Source: Actinomadura flavalba DSM 45200 (lineage in GTDB: Bacteria > Actinomycetota > Actinomycetes > Streptosporangiales > Streptosporangiaceae). From it: a DNA stretch of 64,000 bases. The position numbers and the translations under genes were made by a program. The notes beneath the pieces were generated by a model. The model searched no databases, was not told where the DNA came from, and worked only from the letters and a program-made list of their open reading frames with translations. The stretch is from NCBI RefSeq assembly GCF_000374305.1, contig NZ_KB894093.1, positions 1,550,001 through 1,614,000 of the forward strand, read 5' to 3'. Below, one piece after another: positions 25,582 to 33,905 of this stretch. Positions within the stretch are counted from its first letter, which is position 1. The number at the start of each line of letters is the position of its first letter.

Positions 25582-26502
25582 ATGCGCGCCGCCACCTACG
25601 ACGCCTACGCGTCCGACAATTCACGACTCACCGTCGGGGACGTGCCCGACCCGAAGGTCGGACCGGGTCAGGTGCTCATCGAGGTGCGCGCCGCCGCCGT
25701 CAACCCGGTCGACTGGAAGATCATGGCCGGGGGACTCGACGGGATGATGGACGCGGTGTTCCCCGTCATCCCCGGCTGGGACGTCGCCGGCGTCGTCCGG
25801 GGACGCGGGCCGGACACACCCGAGTTCGCCGAGGGCGACGAGGTCATGGCGTACGCGCGCAAGGACGTCGTCCACGCCGGCACGTTCGCCGCGTACGTCG
25901 CCGTGAACGCGTCGGCCGTCGCACGCAAACCGGACGTGTACGGCTGGCACGAGGCCGCCGGGCTGCCGCTCGCGGGCCTGACCGCGCAGCGCGCCCTGGA
26001 CCGGCTCGACGTCGGGGCGGGCGACACCGTCCTGATCCACGCCGCGTCCGGCGGCGTCGGGGACCTCGCCGTCCAGATCGCCCTGGCGCGCGGCGCCCGC
26101 GTCATCGGCACCGCCTCCGAACGCAACCACGCCCACCTGGAGTCGCGCGGCGCCGAACCCGTCACCTACGGCGACGGTTTGGCCGACCGCGTCCGCACCC
26201 TGGCCCCGGACGGCGTCACGGCCGTGGCCGACTTCGCCGGCGACCAGCTCGACACGACCCTGGCCGTCCTCACCGACAACGGCCGCCACGCCTCCGTGGC
26301 CGACCCCACCGCCGAACAGCACGGCGGCCACTGGATCTGGGTCCGCCCCGACGGCCGCGCCCTCTCCGACCTCGCCGACCTCGCCGACGAAGGCACCCTG
26401 AAGGTGGACATCGCGGGCGTCCACTCCCTGACCGAGGTCGGCACCGCCTTCGACGAAAGCCGCACCTCCCACGCCCGAGGCAAACTCATCATCGAACCCT
26501 GA
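25582..26502 (+). CDS. MDR-family NADP-dependent oxidoreductase (zinc-free, quinone-reductase type)
   Basis: 306 residues. GroES-like N-terminal domain with AAAVNPVDWKIMAG, then the Rossmann domain with VLIHAASGGVGDLAVQIALARGARVIGTAS (NADP-binding AAxGGVG). No zinc-ligand cysteines are present, so it belongs to the quinone oxidoreductase branch. ATG 25582 with GGGGAG seven bases upstream is preferred to the in-frame ATG at 25513. The gene is single and convergent with the amidohydrolase, with only 4 bp between the stops. Substrate unknown. Confidence 0.88.
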   Translation: MRAATYDAYASDNSRLTVGDVPDPKVGPGQVLIEVRAAAVNPVDWKIMAGGLDGMMDAVFPVIPGWDVAGVVRGRGPDTPEFAEGDEVMAYARKDVVHAGTFAAYVAVNASAVARKPDVYGWHEAAGLPLAGLTAQRALDRLDVGAGDTVLIHAASGGVGDLAVQIALARGARVIGTASERNHAHLESRGAEPVTYGDGLADRVRTLAPDGVTAVADFAGDQLDTTLAVLTDNGRHASVADPTAEQHGGHWIWVRPDGRALSDLADLADEGTLKVDIAGVHSLTEVGTAFDESRTSHARGKLIIEP

Positions 26503-26506
26503 ACGC

Positions 26507-27733
26507 TCACGACCCCAGGCGGACGCCGTTCCGCCAGACGGCGCGAATGTTGAGCGTGTCGCCGATCGTCGTGGCCGGATCGCCGTCGACCAAGAGCAGG
26601 TCGGCGCGCAGACCCTCGGCGATACGGCCGCGATCCGCGAGGCCGAAGCGGCGCGCGGTCGTGGCCGTGGCCGCGCGGAGCGCCTGGACGGGCGTCAGCC
26701 CGGCGCGCACGAGGTACTGCATCTCGTGGTGGACGCTGGCGCCGTGGGCGAGACCGCCGAGGAACGGCAACGGCAGAGACGCGTCCGTTCCGGCGAGCAG
26801 GTCGACCCCGGCGTCGCTGAGCGCCCTGACCGACGCGAGGACGTCCCCGAGCACGCCCTGCGGATAGCGGCCGAAGCTGGAGCGCAGCGCCGTGTCCCAC
26901 GCGTCGTCCAGCCGGGACGCCACGCGGGGGTCGTCGGCGAGTTCGCCACCGCCGATGCCCATCATGGACGCGTTGAGCACGACGCACGGGACGACGAACA
27001 CCCCGGCGTCTCTGATCATGGCGACGATGTCCTCGGTGTGCGGCCCGTCCATGAACAGGTGCGCCAGCCCGTCGATGCCCGCCTCGATCGCCATCCGCGT
27101 GGCGTCGACGGTCAGGGTGTGGGCGATCGTGAGCATGCCGTGCCGCCGGGCCGCGGCGACCCCGGCGTTCAGCGTGGCCTGGTCCAGCATGGGCAGGCCG
27201 GGGTGCCCTTCGACGCTGCCGTCGTCCACCATGAACTTGATGTAGTCCGAGCCGTGCTCGATGAGCCGCGGAACGAAGGCGGCGGCCTCCTCCGGCGTGG
27301 TGGAGAACGGCATCAGCGGCGGCGGCCCCGTCGGCCGGGCGCCGGGCGGCTGCCCCGGACGGAAGCCCTCGGGGAACAGCTCGCTGGGGTGGCCGCCCGG
27401 CGGGGTGATGCCGAATCCGGACGAACGGACGTCGGCGATCGAGTCGTCACCGCTGAGGTGGGCGCGATTGCCGCGGGTGTTGGTGCCCTGCATCTCCAGC
27501 TCGGTCGTGACGCCGAACCGCAGCGCCAGCGCCAGCGATTCGCGTGAGGTGTGGACGTGCGCGTCGATCAGGCCGGGGAGCAGCGTCGTCCCCGGCGCGT
27601 GCAGTACCCGCGCGTCGGCCGGCGCCTCGCCGCCGACCTGGACGACGCGCCCGCCGGCGATGACGACGGTGGCCACCCCGAGCGGGCTCTCCCCGTCGAA
27701 GACGCGGGCGCCGGTGATCGCGGTCACGGACAT
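26507..27733 (-). CDS. Amidohydrolase-family metal-dependent hydrolase
   Basis: 408 residues. Composite beta-sandwich plus TIM barrel of the amidohydrolase superfamily: PGLIDAHVHT (metal His pair), KFMVDDGS (the Lys could be the bridging carbamylated residue), IAHTLTVDA and the metal Asp in LLAGTDASLPLPF. The sequence resembles the imidazolonepropionase/prolidase-like branch, but the substrate cannot be told. AGGAGG precedes ATG 27733. It is transcribed divergently from the MarR gene at 27817, which probably controls it. Confidence 0.87.
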   Translation of the reverse strand: MSVTAITGARVFDGESPLGVATVVIAGGRVVQVGGEAPADARVLHAPGTTLLPGLIDAHVHTSRESLALALRFGVTTELEMQGTNTRGNRAHLSGDDSIADVRSSGFGITPPGGHPSELFPEGFRPGQPPGARPTGPPPLMPFSTTPEEAAAFVPRLIEHGSDYIKFMVDDGSVEGHPGLPMLDQATLNAGVAAARRHGMLTIAHTLTVDATRMAIEAGIDGLAHLFMDGPHTEDIVAMIRDAGVFVVPCVVLNASMMGIGGGELADDPRVASRLDDAWDTALRSSFGRYPQGVLGDVLASVRALSDAGVDLLAGTDASLPLPFLGGLAHGASVHHEMQYLVRAGLTPVQALRAATATTARRFGLADRGRIAEGLRADLLLVDGDPATTIGDTLNIRAVWRNGVRLGS

Positions 27734-27816
27734 GGAAACCTCCTCGCATCACATATCAAATGCTATGTATATGCATAACGTATGGCATATGCGGCCGAGA
27801 CGGCTACGATGGCCGC
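27734..27816. promoter_or_regulatory. AT-rich divergent promoter with palindrome GCATATGC
   Basis: The 83 bp between the amidohydrolase and MarR genes are strikingly AT-rich for this genome (CTATGTATATGCATAACG). They include the perfect palindrome GCATATGC at 27785-27792 and a near-palindrome ATGTATATGCAT. This is where the MarR protein would be expected to bind and control both genes. Confidence 0.5.
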
Positions 27817-28260
27817 ATGACCAGCCCGCAGGACGCCGACGCCCTCCTCGACCAGGTCGGTCCGGCCCTGGCCCGGCTGCGCCGCCGCACCCTCCGCAAC
27901 CGTGGCGACCTGACGCGCAACATGGTCCTCAACCTCATCGCCGAGGCGCCCGAGGAGATGACCGTCGGCGGTATCGCCGCCGAGATGGGCGTCACCCAGC
28001 CCGTCGCCAGCCGCACCATCGCGGCCTGCATCGCCGACGGCCTCCTGCGGCGCGGCGCGTCCCAGGCCGACGGGCGGCGCACCGTCCTGCACCTCACGAC
28101 CGAGGGCGAGGCCGAGCGCCGCCGCCTGGCCGCCGAACAACGCGCCGTCTTCGAGGCGATCACCGCCGACTGGGCCCCGGCCGACCGCGACCGTTTCGCC
28201 CACTACCTCGTCCGCTACGGCCAGGACGCCACCACCTGGTCCGCACGGCGGCACACCTAG
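27817..28260 (+). CDS. MarR-family transcriptional regulator
   Basis: 147 residues, winged helix. Helix-turn-helix in MTVGGIAAEMGVTQPVASRTIAACIADGLLRR, followed by the wing ASQADGRRTVLHLT. It faces away from the amidohydrolase gene across an 83-bp AT-rich promoter. The common arrangement is a repressor next to its divergent target, so control of the hydrolase is likely. Downstream lies mobile-element debris and tRNA-Ser. Confidence 0.85.
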   Translation: MTSPQDADALLDQVGPALARLRRRTLRNRGDLTRNMVLNLIAEAPEEMTVGGIAAEMGVTQPVASRTIAACIADGLLRRGASQADGRRTVLHLTTEGEAERRRLAAEQRAVFEAITADWAPADRDRFAHYLVRYGQDATTWSARRHT

Positions 28261-28435
28261 GCCAGAACAACACCGGGCCGCGACCATCGCCGCGCCACAC
28301 GACGCCGCAACGCTCGTGCGCGAACAACTCCTCGACGCCGCAGGCGATCCGCAGACCGACCCGCGTTCCAGGAGGCGGGGCCTCTCCCCGCGCACGCGCG
28401 GACGTCCCGAAACGAGGCGGCGGTACCGACACCTC

Positions 28436-28560
28436 ACCATCCGCTCCCCGTGCACGCGGAGATGGTCCCGGTACGGAGCCCGCTACCTGGACGAAGGCTG
28501 GTCGGTAGAGCGCACGGCGCGGAGGCACCGTGTCAGTGAGCGCGCCGTTCGTGTCGCCGT
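28436..28560 (+). mobile_element. Possible IS481-type transposase N-terminal fragment
   Basis: Translation gives LTIRS-type residues, then with a frame change VHAEMV, then YLDEGWSVERTARRHRVSERAVR. Together these resemble the N-terminal helix-turn-helix (leucine-zipper) segment of IS481-family transposases. No catalytic DDE part follows. The similarity is from memory of the family and the frame is broken, so confidence is low. Confidence 0.3.
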
Positions 28561-28570
28561 GAAGAGCAGG

Positions 28571-28839
28571 CCGCTGCCGCCGATCCGCTTCCACGATCTG
28601 CGTCACGGCGCCGCGAAGGTCCGCCCCCTGAGCAGGGTCGACATGAAGGTGATCAGTGAGACGCTCGGTCATCGTTCACGGCGGAAACGTACGCGTCGAT
28701 GCTGCCCGAGGTCGCTCGTTCGGCGGCCGAGGCGGTGGCCGCCGTGGTGCCCCTGCGCCGTGATGGCCACACCCTGGCCACACCAGGGGACAAAAAGACC
28801 CCCGCCGAAGAGATCGTCTTCGACGAGGGTGCTTCCTAG
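28571..28839 (+). pseudogene. Tyrosine-recombinase (phage integrase) C-terminal remnant
   Basis: PPIRFHDLRHGAAKV carries the catalytic Arg of the R-H-R box (HDLRH), and DMKVISETLGHRS holds the GHxS segment. About base 28675 the frame shifts, and the other frame continues as FTAETYASMLPEVARSAAEAV with the active-site Tyr, ending at TAG 28837-28839. The N-terminal two-thirds of an integrase is missing. The remnant ends 3 bp from the 3' end of tRNA-Ser, a usual place for an integrated element. It therefore marks a decayed insertion. Confidence 0.72.
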
Positions 28840-28842
28840 CTG

Positions 28843-28931
28843 CGGAGGATCGGGGATTTGAACCCCGGATGGGCTTGCACCCAAACCGCATTAGCAGTGC
28901 GGCGCCATAGACCGGACTAGGCGAATCCTCC
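28843..28931 (-). tRNA. tRNA-Ser (GCT)
   Basis: An 89-nt cloverleaf on the reverse strand. Acceptor stem GGAGGAT/ATCCTCC, anticodon loop CTGCTAA with anticodon GCT, a long variable arm as in class II tRNA-Ser, and T-loop GTTCAAATC. The discriminator base is G at 28843. An integrase remnant abuts its 3' end, so this is the probable attachment site of a lost element. Confidence 0.95.
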
Positions 28932-29049
28932 TGGGGCCCGAAGGCTCAGCACAGGCTACCGGGCGGGGTGGGGTACCGGCAAAGTGAGCCTTGGACCCGT
29001 TCAGCATAGCCGCAGGCGAGGGCCGGGGGGCCGGTTTTCCGGGGTCGGG

Positions 29050-29499
29050 TCAGGAGCCGATGTTGAAGCGGTTGCCGGAGAAGCCGCACGCGGAGGCGAG
29101 GGCCTGGCCGCTCTGCTGCATCTGGGTGGCCCAGTTGGTGTTGGCGCCGCCGGAGAGGTTGCCGGAGCTGAGGTTGCGGAGCGTCGTGGCGGCGCTGTCC
29201 AGGTCGCGGGCGAAGGCGGAGGAGGCCGACGCGACGTCCCCGCCCGCCTTCTGGCCCTCGGCGCGGATCTTGGACGCCACGTCCGAGAACTTCTGCGCGT
29301 TGGCGGCGGCCCCGCCCATCGGGTCGGACGGGTTCGGCGCCGTGCCGGCGTTCGCCAGCGTCCGCAGCTCGGTCTCGATGTTCCCGCACGCCTCGGACTT
29401 GGACCCACCGACGATGTCGGCGGGGTTGCACGCGGTCGAGCCGATCAGCGCGCCACCGAGGACGGCGACGCAGGCGATGCGCAGGGCGGACGGACGCAT
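29050..29499 (-). CDS. Putative lipoprotein, function unknown
   Basis: 149 residues. Start ATG 29499 with AAGGAG upstream. The signal peptide ends in a lipobox-like LIGSTAC, with Cys24 the likely lipid-bearing residue although the -3 position is Ser rather than the usual Leu. The mature part is helical, Ala/Ser/Asn-rich, with a repeated NLSSGNLSGGANTN segment and two further cysteines. It lies alone between the two tRNA genes. No known domain. Confidence 0.72.
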   Translation of the reverse strand: MRPSALRIACVAVLGGALIGSTACNPADIVGGSKSEACGNIETELRTLANAGTAPNPSDPMGGAAANAQKFSDVASKIRAEGQKAGGDVASASSAFARDLDSAATTLRNLSSGNLSGGANTNWATQMQQSGQALASACGFSGNRFNIGS

Positions 29500-29758
29500 G
29501 GGAGTCTCCTTGCAGGGGGGTCGGAACGCGACTGAGAGTAGACCGCACGTGTCCCTCTCGTCTCGATAACTCCTTCGTCGTCCCAACAGGGCGATCGGTT
29601 CCCCTGAGCCCCTGTCGTCTCGGTCACCGTCAAGACCACGCCCTCCGATGCCCTAGAGTTGGGACCGCTGGACCGAAGTCAGATGCTCAATCCACCCGGA
29701 ACGAGCGTGCTAGACTCGACTCCGGCAACAACGCCCCAGGTGAGAGCCACAGGGCGGG

Positions 29759-29831
29759 CACCCGTAGCTCAACGGATAGAGCATCTGACTACGGATCAGA
29801 AGGTTAGGGGTTCGAATCCCTTCGGGTGCAC
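29759..29831 (+). tRNA. tRNA-Arg (ACG)
   Basis: A 73-nt cloverleaf. Acceptor stem GCACCCG/CGGGTGC, D-arm with AGCTCAACGGATAGAGC, anticodon stem-loop CTGA-CTACGGA-TCAG with anticodon ACG, T-arm GGTTCGAATCC. Discriminator A at 29831; CCA is not encoded. A strong terminator follows at 29840. Confidence 0.96.
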
Positions 29832-29839
29832 ATAGATCA

Positions 29840-29872
29840 GAAGCCCTCCGTGACTATAACGGAGGGCTTCTT
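29840..29872 (+). terminator. Rho-independent terminator after tRNA-Arg
   Basis: AGAAGCCCTCCGT (29840-29852) pairs perfectly over 13 bp with 29860-29872 around GACTATA and is followed by TTCGTTCT. It starts 8 bp after the tRNA. Confidence 0.85.
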
Positions 29873-30030
29873 TCGTTCTCTGCTGCGGGTCGGTCAAGGG
29901 CTCGTGGGGGCGCCTCGGCCGGTCGGGGCCGTGCGTGTGGGTGCGCGAAGGCTGTGTTTGAGTGTTGATGATTTGAGTTTGGGACATGGGGAGCAGAGTC
30001 TAGTCTCGGTCTCTTTCTGTTAAGCCTGGC

Positions 30031-30534
30031 GTGGCGCGTGTAGGTTCTTATTATTTCAATGCCTGCCTCTTTTGTGTTTCGGAGGAGTCGGCTGCGGATG
30101 CTCGGTTCTTGGCTCAGGTGTTTGATCTTTTGGTTGCGGTATGCGTTACTCGTCGTCTTCCTATGGGAGTGCTGGTGATCTGGCGCTGCTCGGTGATCGA
30201 ATTGAAGCGGCAAACGCGTAGGTATCTTCGCGGTTACTCGTGGACCCCTGTGGTCCCGCGTGATCTGGTAGGTGGGCTGTGGGGGAGGTTGGGGTCTTCC
30301 TTCCGGGCGGTGGACAACCCTGATGGCGCTCTCATGCTAGGCGCGACGGGCACGCTCGCAGAATTCGATGAGCATGCGCTGGAGGCGTTGTTCGAGGTCG
30401 TCGCTCGTGTTCTGCCGCCGGGGACGCCCACACCGGACCCTGGATATCCGGAAGTGGAGGTTGTTTTCCGCTCTCCGGACGCTTGGCGACGGGCAGAATC
30501 CGCAGGGCGCGCAATCAGTACGGTGGCGTCATGA
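30031..30534 (+). CDS. Hypothetical protein in a lower-GC islet after tRNA-Arg
   Basis: 167 residues from GTG 30031, or 123 from ATG 30163; neither has a clear ribosome binding site. The C-terminal 90 residues are well-behaved (AVDNPDGALMLGATGTLAEF, ALEALFEVVARVLPPG), while the first 50 look less so. The base composition is lower in GC than in flanking genes, suggesting transfer. The stop overlaps the ATG of a SUKH-3-like remnant by 4 bp, so this may be the partner gene of a toxin-immunity cassette. No family recognised. Confidence 0.45.
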   Translation: MARVGSYYFNACLFCVSEESAADARFLAQVFDLLVAVCVTRRLPMGVLVIWRCSVIELKRQTRRYLRGYSWTPVVPRDLVGGLWGRLGSSFRAVDNPDGALMLGATGTLAEFDEHALEALFEVVARVLPPGTPTPDPGYPEVEVVFRSPDAWRRAESAGRAISTVAS

Positions 30535-30890
30535 ACGACGGCCTCGAACGGGCGCTGCTGGAGGCGGGCTGGTCTCCCGGACGTACCGTCGACACGGCCG
30601 CAATTCAACGTCTCCGGTCCGGGTGTGAGTGTGGCGCGGCAGCCGTTCTTCTTCGCCGGAACTATCTGGCTGAAGGGTGAGGTGCCGGTGGAGGGTCTGG
30701 GTGCGCTCGTGCGGGGGCGCCGGGGTGAAGGTCGGCTGGCGGTGGGCTCGGGTTGGGGCGTTTGGCACAACTGGGGGCTGTGGATTTGGTGCACGGCGAC
30801 TATTGGAATCAGTGTCTACTTACTCTACGGTCGTGGGGCCGTCACCTGGGCGGTGCGTTGCATGATCGAAGGGTCGTCGGTTCATGCCCA
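30531..30890 (+). pseudogene. SUKH-3-like immunity protein remnant, frameshifted
   Basis: ATG 30531 opens MNDGLERALLEAGWSPGR followed by TVDTAAIQRL. The AGWSPGRxVD signature resembles the N-terminus of SUKH-3 family immunity proteins, usually about 150 residues. The frame stops at 30680, but the neighbouring frame continues with IWLKGEVPVEGLG and later GISVYLLYGRGAVTW and CMIEG, like the end of that family. I infer at least one frameshift. SUKH proteins neutralise secreted polymorphic toxins; no toxin gene is present. Confidence 0.45.
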
Positions 30891-32125
30891 TCAGAGTTCG
30901 TAGGTTCGCGTCCGCCTTGCTGGCCTCCTGTGTCGCGCTCACCGCTTTCACCGCGCCGCAGGCGCAGGCCGCGCCGTCGCCGCAGCCGCTCCCGGCCAAG
31001 GACCCGTTCTACACGCCGCCCTCGCCGCTGCCGGCGGGTAAGCCGGGGGACGTCATCCGGTCCCGGCCCTCGGTCTACACGCTCGACCCGTTCAGCCGCG
31101 CGCCCTTCGGGGGCGTGAAGGCGTGGCAGGTGCTGTACCTGTCGGAGTCGGTCGGCGGGAAGCCGATCGCGGTTTCGGGCACTGTCCTCGTCCCGCAGAA
31201 GGCGTGGACGGGCAAGGGGCAGCGGCCGCTCGTCTCGTACACGGTCGGCACGCGCGGCCTCGGGGATGCCTGCGCCCCGTCGTACACGCTGAGCCAGGGC
31301 ATCGACTACGAGGGCTTCTTCATCGCCGACGCGCTCACCAAGGGCTGGGCCGTCACCGTCACCGACATGGAAGGGCTCGGCACGCCGGGCCAGCACACCT
31401 ACGAGGTGGGCGGCTCGCAGGGCAAGGCCGTGCTGAACATGGCGCGCGCGGCGCGGCGGCTGCCGGACGCGGGCGTCGGCACCGGCCCGGTGGGTGTGTG
31501 GGGCTACTCGCAGGGCGGCACGTCGGCGGGCTGGGCCGCCGAACTCGCCCCGACGTACGCTCCCGAACTCGACATCAAGGGCGTCGTCGCGGGCGGTGTC
31601 CCGGCCGACCTGGTCAAGGTCGCTGAGAACCTCGACGGCAACCTGTTCATCGCGTTCGCGTTCATGGCGGCGGTCGGCTACGACACCGCCTACCCCGAAC
31701 TGGACCTGGCCAAGTACCTCAACGACCGGGGCCGCCAGCTCCTCAAGAAGGCCCAGGACATCTGCCTGGTGAGCTTCGACGGCGTCTCGACGCTGATCGA
31801 CACCGCGTTCACCAAGTTCACCGACTACACGACGACGAACCCGCTGACGACGCCGGAGTGGAGGGCGAAGCTGAACGCGAACCGGCTCGGTTCGCGGGCG
31901 CCGAAGGCCCCGGTGTTCCAGCCGCACGCCTACCTCGACCAGATCATCCCGTTCGGGCAGGCGGACACGCTCCAGAAGGAGTGGTGCGCGAAGGGCGCGA
32001 ACGTCACGTGGCGGGTCTATCCGGGCGAGCACGCCCTGGGCGCCGTGCTCAGCGAGCCGGACGCGGTGATCTACCTCGGTGACCGGTTCGCCGGGAAGCC
32101 GGTGCGGAGTACCTGCGCGAAGTGA
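30884..32125 (+). CDS. Secreted lipase (LIP/CAL-A-type alpha/beta hydrolase)
   Basis: 413 residues. Signal peptide 1-29 ends AQA-AP. The catalytic Ser209 lies in the elbow GYSQGG; the likely Asp is in HAYLDQIIP and the His in GEHALG near the C-terminus. The size, the YTVGTRGLGDACAPSYTLSQG segment and the extra cap between 225 and 330 fit the secretory lipase (LIP) family common in actinomycetes. Four Cys residues could form two disulfides. It is a single gene following the immunity-gene debris. Confidence 0.88.
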   Translation: MPIRVRRFASALLASCVALTAFTAPQAQAAPSPQPLPAKDPFYTPPSPLPAGKPGDVIRSRPSVYTLDPFSRAPFGGVKAWQVLYLSESVGGKPIAVSGTVLVPQKAWTGKGQRPLVSYTVGTRGLGDACAPSYTLSQGIDYEGFFIADALTKGWAVTVTDMEGLGTPGQHTYEVGGSQGKAVLNMARAARRLPDAGVGTGPVGVWGYSQGGTSAGWAAELAPTYAPELDIKGVVAGGVPADLVKVAENLDGNLFIAFAFMAAVGYDTAYPELDLAKYLNDRGRQLLKKAQDICLVSFDGVSTLIDTAFTKFTDYTTTNPLTTPEWRAKLNANRLGSRAPKAPVFQPHAYLDQIIPFGQADTLQKEWCAKGANVTWRVYPGEHALGAVLSEPDAVIYLGDRFAGKPVRSTCAK

Positions 32126-32153
32126 AGCCGGCGTCCCAGGTGAAGCCGTAGAT

Positions 32154-32173
32154 AGGCAAGTGTAGGCTTGCCT
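32154..32173. promoter_or_regulatory. Candidate ArsR operator
   Basis: AGGCAAGTGTAGGCTTGCCT has perfect 7-bp arms (AGGCAAG/CTTGCCT) around TGTAGG. It ends 3 bp before the GTG start of the ArsR gene, the expected place for autorepression. It also overlaps a potential TTG start at 32168, arguing for the GTG at 32177. Confidence 0.6.
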
Positions 32174-32176
32174 GTT

Positions 32177-32455
32177 GTGGGGGATGTCTTCAAGGCGCTC
32201 GCCGATCCGACGCGGCGTACGATCCTGGACGAGCTGGTCGAACGCGACGGCCAGACGCTGTTCGAGATCTGCTCGCGGCTGGCGATGAAGCACGGGCTGT
32301 CGTCGTCGCGGCAGGCGATCTCGCAGCATCTGGCGGTGCTGGAGGACGCCGGGCTCGTCCGGGCGCGCCGCGAGGGCCGCTACAAGTTCCACCACATCGA
32401 CACGCGGCCGATCCGCGAGCTTCTCGGCCGCTGGACGCAACCGGAGGAACCGTGA
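32177..32455 (+). CDS. ArsR-family transcriptional regulator
   Basis: 92 residues. Winged helix of ArsR type: VFKALADPTRRTILDELVERDG, recognition helix SSSRQAISQHLAVLEDAGLV and wing RREGRYKFHHID. No metal-binding cysteine pair is present, so the ligand is probably not arsenite or cadmium. It overlaps the VOC-family gene by 4 bp (GTGA), the common ArsR-plus-glyoxalase-like pair, and probably represses both through the palindrome at 32154. Confidence 0.88.
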   Translation: MGDVFKALADPTRRTILDELVERDGQTLFEICSRLAMKHGLSSSRQAISQHLAVLEDAGLVRARREGRYKFHHIDTRPIRELLGRWTQPEEP

Positions 32456-32841
32456 GGATCAACGTCACGAGCGTGTACGTGGACGACCAGGCCAAAGCGC
32501 TGCGCTTCTACACCGACGTCCTGGGCTTCCTGCCCAAGACGGACGTTCCGGCGGGCGGCGCCCGCTGGCTGACGGTCGTCTCCCCCGACGACCCGGACGG
32601 CGTGGAACTCCTCCTGGAGCCGGACGGGCACCCGGCGTCGAAGGTGTACAAGGAGGCGCTGGTCGCGGACGGCATCCCGTTCACGCAGTTCGCCGTCACC
32701 GACGTGGACGCCGAGGTCGCCCGGCTGAAGGATCTCGGCGTCCGGTTCACCCAGGAGCCGTTCACGGCGGGTCCGGTCACGGTGGCGGTGCTGGACGACA
32801 CGTGCGGCAACCTCATCCAGCTCGTGCAGATGGCGGGCTAG
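32452..32841 (+). CDS. VOC-superfamily (glyoxalase-like) protein
   Basis: 129 residues forming the paired beta-alpha-beta-beta-beta modules of the VOC fold: SVYVDDQAKALRFYTDVLGF at the start and VTVAVLDDTCGNLIQLVQ at the end, with a possible metal-site Glu in VELLLEPD. Members act as glyoxalases, ring-cleaving dioxygenases or antibiotic-binding proteins; which one cannot be told. GTG start coupled to the ArsR gene. Its stop is 3 bp from that of the convergent hydrolase gene. Confidence 0.85.
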   Translation: MRINVTSVYVDDQAKALRFYTDVLGFLPKTDVPAGGARWLTVVSPDDPDGVELLLEPDGHPASKVYKEALVADGIPFTQFAVTDVDAEVARLKDLGVRFTQEPFTAGPVTVAVLDDTCGNLIQLVQMAG

Positions 32842-32844
32842 GGG

Positions 32845-33765
32845 TCACGTCCCGCTGGACGGCTCGGGCGGTTCGGCGGCGCGTCCGGCGCGGAGCAGTT
32901 CGCGCCAGTCGTCGCGGTCGTGGTCGGCGGCGCGTCCGGCGAGGAAGTCGGTGAGGACGGCGGCGAAGCGCTCGGGCTCGTCGCGGTGGGGGAAATGCCC
33001 GGAGTCGGGGAAGACCTCCAGCCGGCTGCCGGGCAGCGCCGCCTGGGCGATCCGCGCGTGCGCGGCGGGGATGATCGGGTCGCGTCCGCCCCAGACGACG
33101 AGCGTGGGCAGGCCGCGCGCGAGGTAGCCGCGGTCGAGCATGGTGATGGCCTGGCCGCGCAGGTCGATCCCGGCGCGGATCGTCCGCAGGAACGCGCGGC
33201 GCGCGGTCCCGTCGGCGAAGTCGTGGTAGCGCTCCAGGACGTGGTCGAGGTCGCGGCCGAGCCCGCCGCCGCACAGGACGCGCAGCGCGGGGGTCGCGAG
33301 CCGGACGGCGGCGCGCGCGGGCGGCGTCGTCAGCAGCGACAGCGCGATTCCGGCGCCGGGCCCGGCGGCGAGCCGGAACGCGGGGTGCACCTCGCGGCCG
33401 AGGCCCGCGCTGCCGACGAGCGCGAGCCGTTCGACGCGTTCGGGGAACTGGTAGGCGAACTGCATGGCGACGCCGCCGCCGAGCGAGTGCCCGGCGACGC
33501 TGACGCGGTCGATGTCGAGGGTGGTGAGCAGGTCGCGCAGGCCGCACGCGAACGCGCCGATGGCGTAGTCGGCGCGGGGTTTGGCCGAGGCGCCGTGGCC
33601 GAGCAGGTCGGGGGCGATCACGGTGTGGTGTTCCGCCAGCATGGGCAGGACGTGCGACCAGGTGCCCGAACTGTCGCCGATGCCGTGGACGAGCAGCAGC
33701 GGCGGCCCGTCGCCCGCCAGCCGGTAGGCGCGCCGGTAGCCGTGGATGTCCCGGTAGTGCAGCAT
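32845..33765 (-). CDS. Alpha/beta-fold hydrolase
   Basis: 306 residues from ATG 33765, where the family begins (MLHYRDIHGYRRAYRLAG); an ATG 99 bp upstream lacks a ribosome binding site. Oxyanion strand LLLVHGIGDSSGTW, nucleophile Ser in AGHSLGGG, acid Asp in VVWGGRDPIIP and His in DSGHFPHRDEP form the catalytic set. No signal peptide. It is divergent from the GCS2/ATP-grasp gene. Substrate unknown; esterase or C-C hydrolase activity is possible. Confidence 0.88.
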   Translation of the reverse strand: MLHYRDIHGYRRAYRLAGDGPPLLLVHGIGDSSGTWSHVLPMLAEHHTVIAPDLLGHGASAKPRADYAIGAFACGLRDLLTTLDIDRVSVAGHSLGGGVAMQFAYQFPERVERLALVGSAGLGREVHPAFRLAAGPGAGIALSLLTTPPARAAVRLATPALRVLCGGGLGRDLDHVLERYHDFADGTARRAFLRTIRAGIDLRGQAITMLDRGYLARGLPTLVVWGGRDPIIPAAHARIAQAALPGSRLEVFPDSGHFPHRDEPERFAAVLTDFLAGRAADHDRDDWRELLRAGRAAEPPEPSSGT

Positions 33766-33905
33766 GTCCGCAGCGTCTGGTGACGATGTTTCGGGCACGC
33801 TTCCGTCCGATGATCGGCACGTAAGCGAAATTTCGGCACGTTCCCGGATTCTTTGCCGATTCATGGGGGACTCATGCAGCCGTGATCGGAGATCGGGCCG
33901 AAGTG

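Noticed and set aside
29796..29987. Small reverse-strand frame ending HPKGFEPLTF
   Set aside because: This is the well-known artefact of translating the antisense of a tRNA gene 3' end.
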